Below, in pieces: positions 1-10,815 of a stretch of 64,000 nucleotides of DNA. How positions within the stretch are numbered: position 1 is the stretch's first letter; the number at the start of each line of letters is the position of its first letter. A model generated the notes under the pieces. That model was not told where the DNA came from, searched no databases, and saw only the letters and a list, made by a program, of their open reading frames with translations. Source of the DNA: Hemerocallis citrina (Eukaryota > Streptophyta > Magnoliopsida > Asparagales > Asphodelaceae); contig CM030359.1 of NCBI GenBank assembly GCA_017893485.1, forward strand, positions 36,005,994 through 36,069,993, written 5' to 3'. The position numbers and the translations under genes were made by a program.

Positions 1-410
1 GTATCAAGTAAACATGTATCAAGTTCAGGTTTCATGTATCAAGTCTTATAAGTATTACTATCTAGGTAGCACTTCATGCATCCATCTTTTTACTACATGG
101 TTGCTACAGACAATGCAATTTCGTTTAGGCCTAGTAATGGAGTCCATAGGGCGGCGTACTCAGGTATCAAGTATCAAGCAAATGATCAACTATGGGCTCT
201 AGAGGTGGCCCCCGTAGGCTCTAGAGGTGGCCCCCGTCACCATGATGTGGCACTTAGTTCTACGTAACACTTAGTTCCATGTGATCTCAAATATATATCA
301 TGTAATCTTATAATAAGCTCTAGAGGTGGCTCCCGTAGGCTCTAGAGGTGGCCCCCGTCACCATGACGTGGCACTTAGTTCTACGTGGCACTTAGTTCCA
401 TTTAACATAA
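1..410. repeat. Short direct repeats at the left edge
   Basis: Two repeat types are visible. The word GTATCAAGT recurs at the extreme left and again near 160-180. Around 190-285 and 310-410 a block of about 70 bp is repeated: CTCTAGAGGTGGC, then CCCCGTCACCATGAYGTGG, then CACTTAGTTC. The first half of the block is doubled inside each copy. No gene is visible. The repeats may be a minisatellite inside or beside the long LTR. Confidence 0.7.
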
Positions 411-3400
411 AATTATGGAAAGAATCATGTATATGTCTACAATTATTGTAACAAATTTGATAACTTTTGGAAAAAAAATTGTTGCTTCATTCGATCAGCT
501 GGAAACAGCGCAGCAAGAAGGACATAGCTGTTGTTGTGTTTGAGAATGGCTGAATTGTCCCATGTTTGCAAAATCATAACTGCTAGGATACTATGAGTTA
601 GGATCTAAAATTTTGGGATATGGTTTTTTGGTGTGTCTACTATGTTTTCCCAAAACATGTAAATTGTTGGAGTACATTTGATGACATTAAAGAATTTTAA
701 AAATGAACACAGCAAGTGTATAAGCTGTTCTTTTGGGCTGAAATTGATCTATGTTTGGAAATTCATGACTCTTAATATATAAGGAAATATGAGCTACATT
801 TTTTAGGTATTGCTCTTGTATATGTCTATTTACTGATTCTAAAATTTCATAAGCTTTGGACTTATGGTTGATTTGTTATTGAATTTTAACTAGACTGTGT
901 TCAGTTTCTAGCTCAGATTGCATGGTCTGTGAATTTGTATAATTCTGAAATTATGTGTTAAGAATTTGGAAGAATGATCAATTAGAGAAGTGTAAAAGAG
1001 AGTCGTAGCTTTCCAGAACATCAGGAATCATGCAATTCAAGTTTGTGTAGAAAATTTATGATTTGTTTTAGATAGGGACAGAACCAATCTTAATTGAAGG
1101 ATTTGGTCTTCGTAGAGGGAACTCATTCCTTTTTGTATGCTGATAGAAATTAAAATTTTTGAGGACTTTAATGGATGAATCTGTGGATGTGTCCCACTAG
1201 GAAGTTGTAGTAGACACTCTCAGCTTTCCATAGAATCTGGAATCGAGTAATTCCGACAAGTAAACAAGTTTTTGTGTTGATGGCAAGATGCAGCAAGTGT
1301 ATGAAGAAATGCACAGTTGAGAACATATAGGGATTGCATAGCCTCTAGATGGTCGAATTTGAAGAAATGGTTAACTAAAGACTTGTAGTTTAGGTTCTTA
1401 GCTTTCCAGAATGGGTAATATCATACAATTTCAATATGTGTTTTGGAAATTATGAATGTTACAAGTTCAGCAACCTGCTGTTTTGATCGACTTCAAGCAC
1501 GTGTTAAATCAGGGAACCTGAGTTCTATAAGGAATTTGAAGGAGTTGTCAACTAGGGAATTGCAGAGGAGTTTCCTACCCTTCTAGAAAACCTAATTTTG
1601 TTGGATTCCATTGAGTGTAGCATCAATTATGGAATTTTCTACATCCTACAAAGATTTATGACTATAAGGCAATTTGAGTTTTAAGATGATTGAACGATTA
1701 TCCCTATTAAGCACTTCATTTGGGACTTATATGAGATTCTTATGCTTAGTACTCATGGTGGACACGTGAGTAAGTGGGAGAATAGCTTTATGGTCGATTT
1801 GTTGTATGTGAGGCTCGTAGCTAGTATAGCTTGGAGCTAGTCTAGGTTGTGATACCCTATGACTATCAACCTAGTCGGCAAGTATTGTGATTGATTTATT
1901 TTCCACCTCGAGCGATAGTGATTTTCCTGTGCGTCGTCGGATCGCTTACCGAGAGAGGGTTGACCGTAGGCCGGGATATTGGATGAGATTCGAGACGGAT
2001 GTGGTGGCGACTGATAGAGATCGGATCACCGGTGTTTAGGGTTGATAGGCTAGGTTATCTGCCTCATCTATAATGGGTTGATGCCTAGGTCTATCAATGA
2101 TTGGATATTAATAAATTGTGTGTGTTTCACCTCTATTGCCGGATGTGAGGCACTTCCTTAGGCGCCATTGTACTGCTTGTTGAAGGTCGCGGGCCGGGGG
2201 GACCTTAGGTCAAAGACCTACAGAGGTATTGGCAATTGATGAATGTCGATTCACCGTGATTAGTTATTTTTGACAGAACCGTTTGGGCTCAATCATTCAT
2301 TAGACACTATGCATGATTTAACAACTCGCATTTTGCAAACAATATTATTTCATATTAGCTTCCTTTACTGTTCGCTTGAAAACCGAGTTGGTGTTAGGGG
2401 TGATACCCTATAATTTGACTCGTTCTAAAAGCCAGCACTAGGTAGTGATAACCAGGGTTGTCTCTTCTTGTCATTAGGGATACGTGCTGCTGTGCGTATC
2501 TCGCGCTGTTGATTCCTAAAGTGTCATGGTAAGAACGGGAGGGTTCATTTCGAATAGGGGGCTTAGACCATTGAGGCTGTCATGTTCTTATGTTAAGTGG
2601 ACACGAACGGACCATGGGGCTGCTGTCCCATAGATCTTCGGCACCATAGATATACGATTGTGTATCTGTAAGATCGTCATGGTATTTGGTTTGATCCAGA
2701 CCGGATTGGGGCACTAGTGGTAAACAAAGACACCATTGTATTTAGCAGTAATAACTGCAGGATGCACCAGCCACAATTGTATCTATCAGAAACAGGTTGA
2801 GTACAATAGTAGAATACATTTGCATGACGAGGGTTCAAAACCCTGAAACTGGAGGAAACGGCTTGATCTGGAACGTATGTAGTATGGGATGCATGCGTTT
2901 CTAGAGTCTTTTAACATTAGACTAAGTGCACCTGTATTATGTGCATGTACTATGCATTAGACGTCAGGTCATGGTATACACTGAAACTAGGAAATTAGGA
3001 TGCACGTCTCTGTTTTCATTAAAGGCTGATTGTGATTGCTAGTTGGAGTTCGCTGTTTTCTTATCAGCATTGCGTCAGTATATGTACTGACGTGCCCACT
3101 CAATTAGGTACTGGATACTGGGTCGCGAGTGTAGGAGAACCCAAGACAAGCAGGGTATCCAAGTGGAGTGGCAGTGTACATGCCTACCATTCATGCAGAT
3201 GCCGGAATATCAGAGTAGTGCAGCGGAAGATTCGAGCTACAGTGTGCATCTCAGGGAAGCAGCATGACCGCTTGGTGGAGCTTCTAGTAGAAAGCTGTTG
3301 GTTACCATTCTGGGTGGTAGACGGTAGTCGTTACAATGTAGTACCTGTAATAAGTCGATGTAATTTGTATTCCTTTTTCAAGGACAAGGTAATATTTGTA

Positions 3401-3531
3401 ACTAATGATGTAATAACTCTGGTGGCAATAAAAGTTTTTAATTTCTGTACTTTTACTGTGTTGAGATGCATTTGAAGGCAAAGATCTTGTTGTGTCACAG
3501 ATGTCCGGAAACTGGGATCCAAGGCGCTACA
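1..3531 (+). mobile_element. Long LTR of a gypsy-like element (LTR A), left end not in window
   Basis: No reading frame here has recognisable protein similarity. The right end, about 3410-3531, reads like the reverse complement of the left end of the long LTR at 17569-17692. Both have a GTAATAAC block, GTGGCAATAA, a T-rich AATTTC block, TTTTACTGTGTT, CATTTGAAGG, AAAGAT, TGTGTCAC, and a terminal ...TTACA or ...CTACA. This places the 3' end of a + strand LTR at 3531. The body, about 430-1700, has the same AT-rich style as the 17.6-22.1 kb element, with recurring pairs of aaattttg-like and gctgttctg-like blocks. An AATAAA lies at 3427-3432. The TG start and TATA box expected of this family are not seen, so the 5' part is outside the window or replaced by the repeats at 1-410. 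The Del/Tekay assignment is inference from LTR length and ends only. Confidence 0.55.
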
Positions 3532-4519
3532 ATAATGGTTTGCACTTCAGAGCTCGACGCTTGGTGCTCGACAGTTACCTCACATAGTGTGACATTGAGC
3601 ATGACTCTCGAAGCTCGGCGGCTAGCTCATGTTGTCGCCCAGCATTCTCTGGCACCGAGGTATTCGAGGCTCGATATAGATCCCAAACTAAAGACATGCC
3701 ATGTTTCGTGCAAACTATCTGTTTTACCCCCGCTCTTACTATCGTTGATTTTCCCACTGGATTGAACTATTCCATGATGGCTGAAACGCCTAACCCTCAA
3801 TGAGTGGGGGGCATAATGATGTGGGAAAAACCCTGCCTCATCTGAGTCGTCTGATCCCATCAGGATCCTGAAACCCACCAGAGCTGGCATGCATGCTCCA
3901 TGGGCCACTAACCAGCCGTCTACACTCATCCGGCCCACAGAGAAGGGCCAACCCGGTCCATTAAGTTCCATCTCTCTTTCTATAAATAACAGACCCTCTC
4001 CACTGTGACTAAATAATGAACTTTTAGCCTCCAAAACCCTAGATCTCATTTTTCTCTCTTCCAATCACTGCCATGATCATCAGAGGGCCCACCACCGGAA
4101 AAACTATAGGTGTTTCTGGGCTTTGTGCAGGAGTCTGGCGGCCGACAGCAAGGGCAACCACCAGCAGATCTGCTTCCCATCAGATTCAGATCTATGGCTG
4201 AGATCTGTCCATCCCCCTCATAAATCAAACTCATCATCTGTTGCTCCCACACCCCAAAAACAGCAGCATAAGTAACATTGATATGTAAGAAGTGTTTATT
4301 TTATGGTTCTCATTATTGTTTGTTCTTGTATTTACCAACCAAAAAAATTAGCATAATAAATCTTGTAGAATCTAAAATGAAGTTTTCATTGTATACATGA
4401 TAAACTCTGTGATTATAAAATTATTGTTTTCTAAGACTGGATGTTATTCACTCTAGAATAAAGGGAGAAAATCAGTAACATTAGTATACTTGAAAATTAG
4501 CAATATCAAATGCAAAAGA
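3532..4519. other. Unassigned retroelement debris, possibly including an LTR at about 3819-4250
   Basis: The segment lies between the end of long LTR A and the start of the RTE homology. Directly after the LTR end comes TGGT, seven other bases, then TCAGAGC. This could be a disrupted initiator-methionine tRNA primer site, but that is speculative. Near 3800 a purine run (GAGTGGGGGGCA) resembles a polypurine tract. It is followed by TGATGTGGGA at 3819, CTATAAATAAC around 3980, an AAAACCCTAG leader, and ...TCCCACA near 4250. That is the expected layout of a short LTR, but no partner LTR or TSD was found. From 4251 to 4519 the DNA is AT-rich with nothing recognisable. Confidence 0.35.
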
Positions 4520-5067
4520 TAAGAGATGCAAAATGAAAAGTTTATGATGATTTATAAGACCGTTAGAAAAGAAATTAAGAAAGCGGTAAGATATACAAAA
4601 GGAAAATCTTATGATGATTTATACACAAAATTAGGAACAAAAGAAGGAAAAAATAACATCTATAAGCTTGCTAAACAAAGGGATAGGAAAATAAAATATT
4701 TGGATACAATTAGGTGTATTAAGAGCAATGATTCAATAGTATTAGTAAAAGATGAGGAAATTAAGAAAAGATGGCGAAATTACTTTGAGAAGTTATTAAA
4801 TGAAAATATTGTGGGCAACTTGAATATAGAGGAATCATGGGAGAATTGAGAGCATATGTTTTTTTTTTTTTGTGGAATTAGGACCTTAGAGGTTCAAAAT
4901 GCTCTAGGAAGGACGAAAATAGAAAAAGCTTTAGGATCGGATGGTATACCTATTGAGGTTTGGAAGTGTCTTGGGAATTTAGGAGTGGGTTGGCTAACAA
5001 GATTATTCAATGAGATTTTGAGGACTAAGAAGATGCCCGATGATTGGAGTAAGAGTGTCTTAGTACC
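4520..5067 (+). pseudogene. RTE LINE fragment 1: linker and start of reverse transcriptase
   Basis: The frame from 4526 encodes VRKEIKKAVRYTKGK, then LYTKLGTKEGKNNIYKLAKQ and DEEIKKRWRNYFEKLLNE. This is the conserved stretch between endonuclease and RT in plant RTE elements. After a stop and a T-rich run near 4860 it continues with a degenerate RT start (KALGSDGIPIEVWKCLG, then LFNEILRTKKMPDDWSKS and LVPV). Canonical elements have GPDGIP where this copy has GSDGIP. The frame is cut at 5067 by the LTR of the gypsy element and resumes at 13240 after a GTACC duplication. Confidence 0.85.
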
Positions 5068-5683
5068 TGTTACCGCTAAATCTGTTGTGGGGGTAAACAG
5101 ATAGTATTTGTGGATTCGTGAAAAACCTGAATAGCAAGCCTCTAACCTGTTCCGCCGGAGATTGACCGTTGACTCCCGCCGTTAACCTGCAAAAAATGCG
5201 AGACACCGGGGTTGATCCCGGCGACGCACCCTCCGACACTCAAGTCAGTAATCAGAAATGATTAAGAAAGAGCGTAAATTAAGAAAATACTGATTACCTC
5301 TCAATGGAGATGGATGGGGGTATTTATAGGCATCTTAGGGACTGGATTAGGAATGTAATCCCCATGATCTGATAAGAAATATAATCCTAGTAATCAGATA
5401 AGGAATGTAATCCCTAATTCCTAGTGAAGAGATAGATGTGAATCAGGGCCGTTGATTAAGATCTAATCAGGGACCTTGATTGTATCTTGCCGGACTGGAT
5501 GTGCAGCGGGTTGGAACCCGTACCCAGTTGATGTGGATCCGTTTATGGGTTATTGGGCTTTGAATAAAGACCCAGTTCCCACTTCAGACCCGTCGGTAGG
5601 TGAAATTACCGTTTTACCCCTGAGCTTTAAGATTCGTGTCCGATGTGAACGGTCCCGATTTAATCCTTTTTTTAGCCATATCA
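5068..5683 (-). repeat. 3' LTR of the gag-only gypsy element
   Basis: This is the left copy, 616 bp. Read on the minus strand it begins TGATATGGC and ends GCGGTAACA. TATTTATAGG at 5321-5330 is a minus-strand TATA box (CCTATAAATA). It matches the copy at 12624-13239 over its whole length without indels. Most of the ten differences are A here against G in the other copy. Confidence 0.93.
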
Positions 5684-5701
5684 CGAGCCCCCCACTCCTA
5701 G
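5684..5701 (-). other. Polypurine tract of the gag-only gypsy element
   Basis: Immediately beside the 3' LTR, the minus strand reads TAGGAGTGGGGGGCTCG and then enters the LTR at TGATATGG. A purine-rich run abutting the 3' LTR is where plus-strand DNA synthesis is primed. It fixes the element orientation as minus. Confidence 0.8.
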
Positions 5702-7246
5702 AGACTGAGTTTTTCAGTCTTTGAGGAGTAGTTTTGTTGTTCTAATGGCGTACGGGATTTTATCGGTGTTCTTAAGGGAATTTGGATCTTGCTCGGGGGT
5801 GTAACGGTGTTATTCTGGGCTTGTAAAATACCCAAAAATATCCTCAGATTTTTCTGGATTTTTGGTGATTTTTCCAGATTTTTCTGAATTTTTCCTCATT
5901 TTTTGAATTTTTTATTCATTTTCCGAATTAAATAATTAATTATCGAAAATATTAAATAATTATTCTAATTAAATAATTATATTTTTCAGAATTTTAAAAT
6001 AATTTTTCTGAATTTATAATTATTTTTAGAATTTTTATTTAATTTTTTTCGATTTTTAAACATTTTTCGGATTTTTTAAATAATTAAAACAAATAAATAA
6101 ATAAATAAACAAAATAAAGTATTACCTGGACACGTGGCGCGATCGTGTGCGTTGATCACGATCAAGCAAGCGCGCATCGGGAGGAGAAAGAGGAAGCCAT
6201 TTTTTGGTGTAACATGGTCGGTTCCATGAATGCTCGACAAAAAGTGGCCGAAGTCCGTATGGGCGCCACGTGACAAGTCAACCGTTGACTTTTAAAGAAA
6301 ATTTTATTTTTTAATTTTATTTTATTTTTTTTTCTCTTTCCCGCTGCTGCTCTTTCTCTTCTTCTTCTCCTCTGCTTTTTCTTTTCTTCTCTGTTCTTCG
6401 TCCACGACTCTTTCTCCGACCCAATCTCCGAGCAGAGACAGGCGGGAAGACTTGCGTCGTTGACCCCGAGCTTGAGGTTGGCTCAGTGGCGGTGGTTCAG
6501 AGTTGAGGAGAGCTCGACAGCGGAGCGATGGGTTCGAAGCTCAGTCGAGAAGCTTGATGACGGAGCTTTGTGCGCTCGGTGACGGAGAGGGTGGAGTTCG
6601 TCAAGTTGGCGAGGAGCTGTGGTCGAGCTCGGGGAGGGGAGCTCGTGAAGGAGTGGAGGTGGTCGGCCATGGAGGAGCTTCGAAGCTCGACGTTGACGAG
6701 GCGGTGCCGAGCTCGAGGATCGACGAAGGAGGAGCTCGAGATGCTTGTGCTCTTCATTGGAGCCGACGATGGCGATGGGTTCTCACGCTGTGGAGGAGCT
6801 CGCCGCTGGAGCTCGGCAGTGGAGGCGAGGAGGTTAAGCTCGGCTATGGAGGTGGCGAGCTTGAAGTTGAGGAGGTTGACGAAGAGGCGGCTCGAGCGTG
6901 GGGGTCGGCGAGGTCTGCTTGGAGCGGCGATGCGCTCGGAGTTAGGTTCGGCAAGGGAGGAGCTCGGGGTCTAGACAAACGCGGCGAAGCTCGGAGCTCA
7001 GCCTTAGAGGAGTTGGGTTTTGAAGAAGGGTTCGTTTTTGGAGAAGAAGCTATCTTCTGTCCGGTTTTGGCGCCAAACGTAGGAGGAGAAGAAGTGATGG
7101 TTCAGTTTGGGTTTGGGTCCCCTTAATGGGTCCGAACCTGGCCCCTTGAGCCCCCTCTTTTTTTTTTTTTTTTGTTGTTGTTTGTGGGTCGGTGCTGAGA
7201 GCGTTCGGCGAAGGGGTGCCGAGGTCCGATTTTTCCCCTATAACAG
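5702..7246. other. Non-coding internal part of the gypsy element: AT-rich block, then GC-rich block
   Basis: From about 5830 to 6115 the DNA is AT-rich with many AATTTTT words. From about 6350 it switches to pyrimidine-rich and then to GAGCTCG-rich DNA, up to about 7130. The GC-rich part is open in several frames on both strands but has no recognisable domain, and its amino-acid composition follows from repeated GAGCTC-like words. I treat it as non-coding. A run of T at about 7157-7172 marks the border with the tandem arrays. Confidence 0.6.
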
Positions 7247-7560
7247 GGTCGGTGTCAAGAACGCTCGGCAGCTGGTGCCGAACTCAATTGGTGCCGAACT
7301 CAAGCCCGTAAAACGGTCGGTGTCAAGAACGCTCGGCAGCTGGTTCCGAACTCAATTGGTGCCGAACTCAAGCCCGTAAAACGGTCGGTGTCAAGAACGC
7401 TCGGCAGCTGGTGCCGAACTCCATTGGTGCCGAACTCAAGCCCGTAAAACGGTCGGTGTCAAGAACGCTCGGCAACTGGTGCTGAACTCAATTGGTGCCG
7501 AACTCAAGCCCGTAAAACGGTCGGTGTCAAGAACGCTCGGCAAAAAGTGGCCGAAGTCCA
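7247..7560. repeat. Tandem array, period about 68 bp
   Basis: Roughly 4.5 units start at about 7247, 7316, 7383, 7451 and 7519. Each carries GGTCGGTGTCAAGAACGCTC, then GGCAGCTGGTGCCGAACTC and a second GGTGCCGAACTCAAGCCCG. The core CGGCAGCTGGTGCCG is an imperfect palindrome. The core is shared with the 58-bp array at 8330-8950, so both probably arose from one ancestral unit. Confidence 0.85.
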
Positions 7561-7679
7561 CGTGGTAGACACGTGGCAGTCAAAGTTTGACTTTTTTTTC
7601 TTTTTTCTTTTTCGCGCTGGCTTTCTCTTCTTCTTCGTTCTTTCTCGTTCTCCTCCTCTTCGCTCATTCTATCTTCTTC

Positions 7680-8170
7680 GACTGGTTCATCCGACCTCGA
7701 TCCTCCGACGTCGACTTCGAAGCTCGACTGAGGCGGCAGAGGCGAGGAGCTCTTCGAACCGGAGGTGGGGTCAAGCTATTCGGAGGACCACTCGAGCTCG
7801 GTGATGGCGTGAGCTGGCCATGGAGTTCTCGAACTCGGAGGAGGCGGTGATCGTTGAGCTCGACGGAGGAGGAGAGCTTGGCGGAGCTCGTCGGAGCCAT
7901 GGTGATGGGCGGCGACGGTGAAGCTTCGCGAAGGAGGTGGCGAGCTCGTCATTGAGGAGGTTGACGACGTTGGAGCTTGATGCGGTGGAGAACTCGGCAA
8001 CTGAGCTTCGGCAGAGCTCAGTGAAGCTTCGACGAGGAAGAAGGGCAGGAGCTCGCCGGAGCCATGGTGATGGGCGGCGACGGTGAAGCTTCGCGAAGGA
8101 GGTGGCGAGCTCGTCGTTGAGGAGGTTGACGACGTTGGAGCTCGATGCGGTGGAGAACTCGGCAACTGGG
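7680..8170. repeat. Two-copy direct repeat, period about 168 bp
   Basis: A block beginning GAGCCATGGTGATGGGCGGC and continuing through GAAGCTTCGCGAAGGAGGTG to a CGGTGGAGAACTCGGCAACTG end occurs at about 7890-8002 and again at about 8058-8168, nearly identical. The long minus-strand open frame across this region (7771-8790) is made of this duplication plus the 58-bp array and has no known domain. Confidence 0.75.
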
Positions 8171-8329
8171 TTTTTCTTTTCTTTTTTGGTTTTGGCGCCG
8201 AATCGTTGGAGGAGGAGGGAAAATGGGTTCGGGTTTGGATCCTTAATGGGTCCAAACCACCCGTTTTGCCCATTTTTTCTCCCCTTTTTTTTGTGTTGTT
8301 TGTTTGGTTGCTTGTATATGAGAGCGTTC

Positions 8330-8950
8330 GGCGAAGGGGTGCCGAGGTCCGATTTTCCCCCCCCGTAACGAGGTCGGTTCCGAGACCGCCCGGCAGCTGA
8401 TGCCGAACTCGATTTTTCCCCCGTAACGAGGTCGGTTCCGAGAACGCTCGGCAGCTGGTGCCGAACTCGATTTTTCCCCCGTAACGAGGTCGGTTCCGAG
8501 AATGCTCGGCAGCTGGTGCCGAACTTGATTTTTTTCCCGTAACGAGGTCGTGTCAAGAACGCTCGGCAGTGGGCGCCGAGCTTGATTTTTTCCCCCGTAA
8601 CAAGGTCGGTGTCAAGAACGCTCGGCAGTGGGCGCCGGACTCGAATTTTTCTCCGTAACGAGGTCGGTTCCACGAACGCTCGGCAGTGGGTGCCGAACTT
8701 GATTTTTTCCCCCGTAACGAGGTCGGTTCCACGAACGCTCGGCAGTGGGTGCCGAACTTGATTTTTTCCCCGTAGCGAGGTCGGTGTCAAGAACGTTCGG
8801 TAGTGGGCGCCGGACTCGAAATTTTCCCCGTAATGAGGTCGGTTCCACGAACGCTCGGCAGTGGGTGCCGAACTTGATTTTTCCCCCGTAACGAGGTCGG
8901 TTCCGAGAACGCTCGGCAGCTTGTGCCGAACTCCAATTTTTCCCTGCAGA
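8330..8950. repeat. Tandem array, period about 58 bp, about ten units
   Basis: CCCGTAACGAGGTCGG recurs at about 8364, 8422, 8480, 8538, 8596, 8653, 8713, 8771, 8828 and 8887. Each copy is followed by TTCC or TGTC variants, GAACGCTCGGCAG, and a (G)GTGCCGAACTYG plus T-run end. Units differ by single substitutions and length changes in the T/C runs. The palindromic CTCGGCAG...GTGCCGA core links it to the 68-bp array. Confidence 0.9.
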
Positions 8951-9129
8951 GTTCTTCTTGATGTTCCCGGTGCTACGGAGGTCCGCTCGGGGCGTGCGAC
9001 CCCTTGTTTCGAAGCTAATTCGAAGATCTACAACTTCTCTTTAGGAGTGAGACGAGGATTCACCCTCCTTCATGGTCAAAATAGCCCCGCAACATCCTTG
9101 TCTTCATGAAGTTGAGGAGTGTTTTGGTC

Positions 9130-10255
9130 GTGGGGATTTTGGAAGAGGAGCTCCACTCCTAGGGGCGGAGAAGCTGTGCTGGGAAAACCCTTGTGCCAGG
9201 AAGACCCTTGTAAGAGCCATGGGAAGACCCATCCTTTGAGGTGAGCAAAACGAAGAGCTTGGCTTTAGGAGAGAGCCATTTGGAAGACAAGTTTGAGGAG
9301 CAACTCTAGGAGAGAGTTGTGAGCTCCGATCTTGTTGAGAAGAGGTCCGCTTCGGAGGCGAGCGGAGCAAAGAGCTCGGCTCTGGAAGAGGGCCATTTGT
9401 GAGATGAGTTTGAGGAGCAACTCTAGGAGAGAGTTGTGAGCTTCGATCTTGTTAAGAAGAGGTCCGCTTCGGAGGCGAGCGGAGTGAAGAGCTCGGATCT
9501 GGAAGAGAGCTATTTGTGAGACAAGTGTGAGGAGGAACTCTAGGAGAGAGTTGTGCTCCAAACTCGTTGAGAAGAGGTCCACTTCGGGAGCGAGCGGAGT
9601 GAAGAGCTCGGATCTGGAAGAGAGCTATTTGTGAAACGAGTGTGAGGAGCAACTCTAGGAGAGAGTTGTGAGCACCGATCTTGTGGAGAAGAGGTCCGCT
9701 TCGGAGGCGAGCGGAGTGAAGAGCTCGGATATGGAAGAGAGCCATTTGTGAGATGAGTTTGAGGAGCAACTCTAGGAGAGAGTTGTGAGCTCCGATCTTG
9801 TGGAGAAGAGGTCCGCTTCGGAGGCGAGCGGAGTGAAGAGCTCAGATATGGAAGAGAACCATTTGTGAGATGAGTTTGAGGAGCAACTCTAGGAGAGAGT
9901 TGTGAGCTCCGATCTTGTTGAGAAGAGGTCCGCTTCGGAGGCGAGCGGAGTGAAGAGCTCGGAGAGCTATTTGTGAGACAAGTGTGAGGAGGAACTCTAG
10001 GAGAGAGTTGTGCTCCAAACTCGTTGAGAAGAGGTCCACTTCGGGAGCGAGCGGAGTGAAGAGCTCGGATCTGGAAGAGAGCTATTTGTGAAACGAGTGT
10101 GAGGAGCAACTCTAGGAGAGAGTTGTGAGCTCCGATCTTGTGGAGAAGAGGTCCGCTTCGGGGGCGAGCGGAGTGAAGAGCTCGGATCTGGAAGAGAGCT
10201 GTTTGTGAAACGAGTGTGAGGAGCAACTCTAGGGGAGAGCTTTAGCTCCGAACTC
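9130..10255. repeat. Tandem array, period about 117 bp, about nine units
   Basis: CAACTCTAGGAGAGAGTTGT recurs at roughly 117-bp steps from about 9301 to 10225. Each copy is followed by GAGCTCCGATCTTGT, AGAAGAGGTCCGCTTCGG and CGAGCGGAGTGAAGAGCTCG. Some units have short deletions, for example near 9960. Because 117 is a multiple of three, minus-strand frames stay open and translate as a 39-residue Ser/Pro/Leu repeat in several frames at once. That argues for a minisatellite rather than a conserved protein. Confidence 0.9.
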
Positions 10256-10261
10256 GCTGCT

Positions 10262-10500
10262 TACGTGAGAGAATCAACGGTTGTGGGAGCAATTCCGAAT
10301 GGCGAACCACTTCTAACCCGCTGAAGAGCAAGTTATTTGAAGCAAAATCGAACCAAGTGTTGGACTCCGGAACCATCGTTAGAGTTATTCAACGGTTGTA
10401 GGAGCAATTCTGAATGGCGAACCACTTCTAACCCGCTTAAGAGCAAGTTATTCGAAGCAGAATCGAACCAAGTGTTGGACTCCGGAACCATCGTTAGAGT
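10262..10500. repeat. Two-copy direct repeat, period about 117 bp
   Basis: CAACGGTTGTRGGAGCAATTC, then GAATGGCGAACCACTTCTAA, then ACCAAGTGTTGGACTCCGGA occur at about 10273 and again about 117 bp later. The sequence differs from the array at 9130-10255, yet the period is the same. Confidence 0.8.
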
Positions 10501-10599
10501 TTAGTGAGTTGCGGGAGGAGCCATGTAGAAGAAGCTGGACTCCGAAATCACCATTTAACGAGTCGTGACTCGGAGAGATTGAGATGAAGCAAGGGCAAC

Positions 10600-10660
10600 A
10601 ATTTCCAATGAAAAAATGTAAAGTTTTATTGAAATAAACTAAGTGGCTGCTTCAATAGGG
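10600..10660 (-). terminator. Probable polyadenylation region after gag
   Basis: On the minus strand, about 150-200 bp after the end of gag, the sequence reads TTTATTTCAATAAAACTTTAC followed by a T-run. It contains AATAAA. Similar blocks follow the pol gene in many plant gypsy elements. Its position right after gag fits a deletion that joined gag directly to the 3' non-coding region. Confidence 0.45.
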
Positions 10661-10815
10661 CGAGCCATTATTACATGCTATTGGCCGGGTTACAAGCATC
10701 GGTCTTATTGAAAATCAAATTCCTACTTCTGCGATAAGGTGAAGACCTCTTGGGAGGAGCTGGGAGGTTCTGAGTCTTGAAGCTCGCCGGGCCCTTCGGT
10801 TCGTTTGTTGGCTCC

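Noticed and set aside
3032..3475. 147-codon open frame near the end of LTR A
   Set aside because: Lies inside the LTR, and shows no family similarity.
6503..7126. 207-codon + strand open frame in the GC-rich block
   Set aside because: It is made of repeated GAGCTCG-like words, other frames are equally open, and no domain is visible. It lies in the non-coding part of the gypsy element.
7771..8790. 339-codon minus-strand open frame
   Set aside because: It spans two unrelated repeat arrays and simply translates the 58-bp and 168-bp repeats. No conserved motif.
8330..8950. CRISPR-like array (regular repeats)
   Set aside because: Units are contiguous minisatellite copies without unique spacers, in a plant retrotransposon.
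9540..10226. 228-codon minus-strand open frame with 39-residue repeats
   Set aside because: A result of the 117-bp period; overlapping frames are open too. Reported as an observation, not as a gene.
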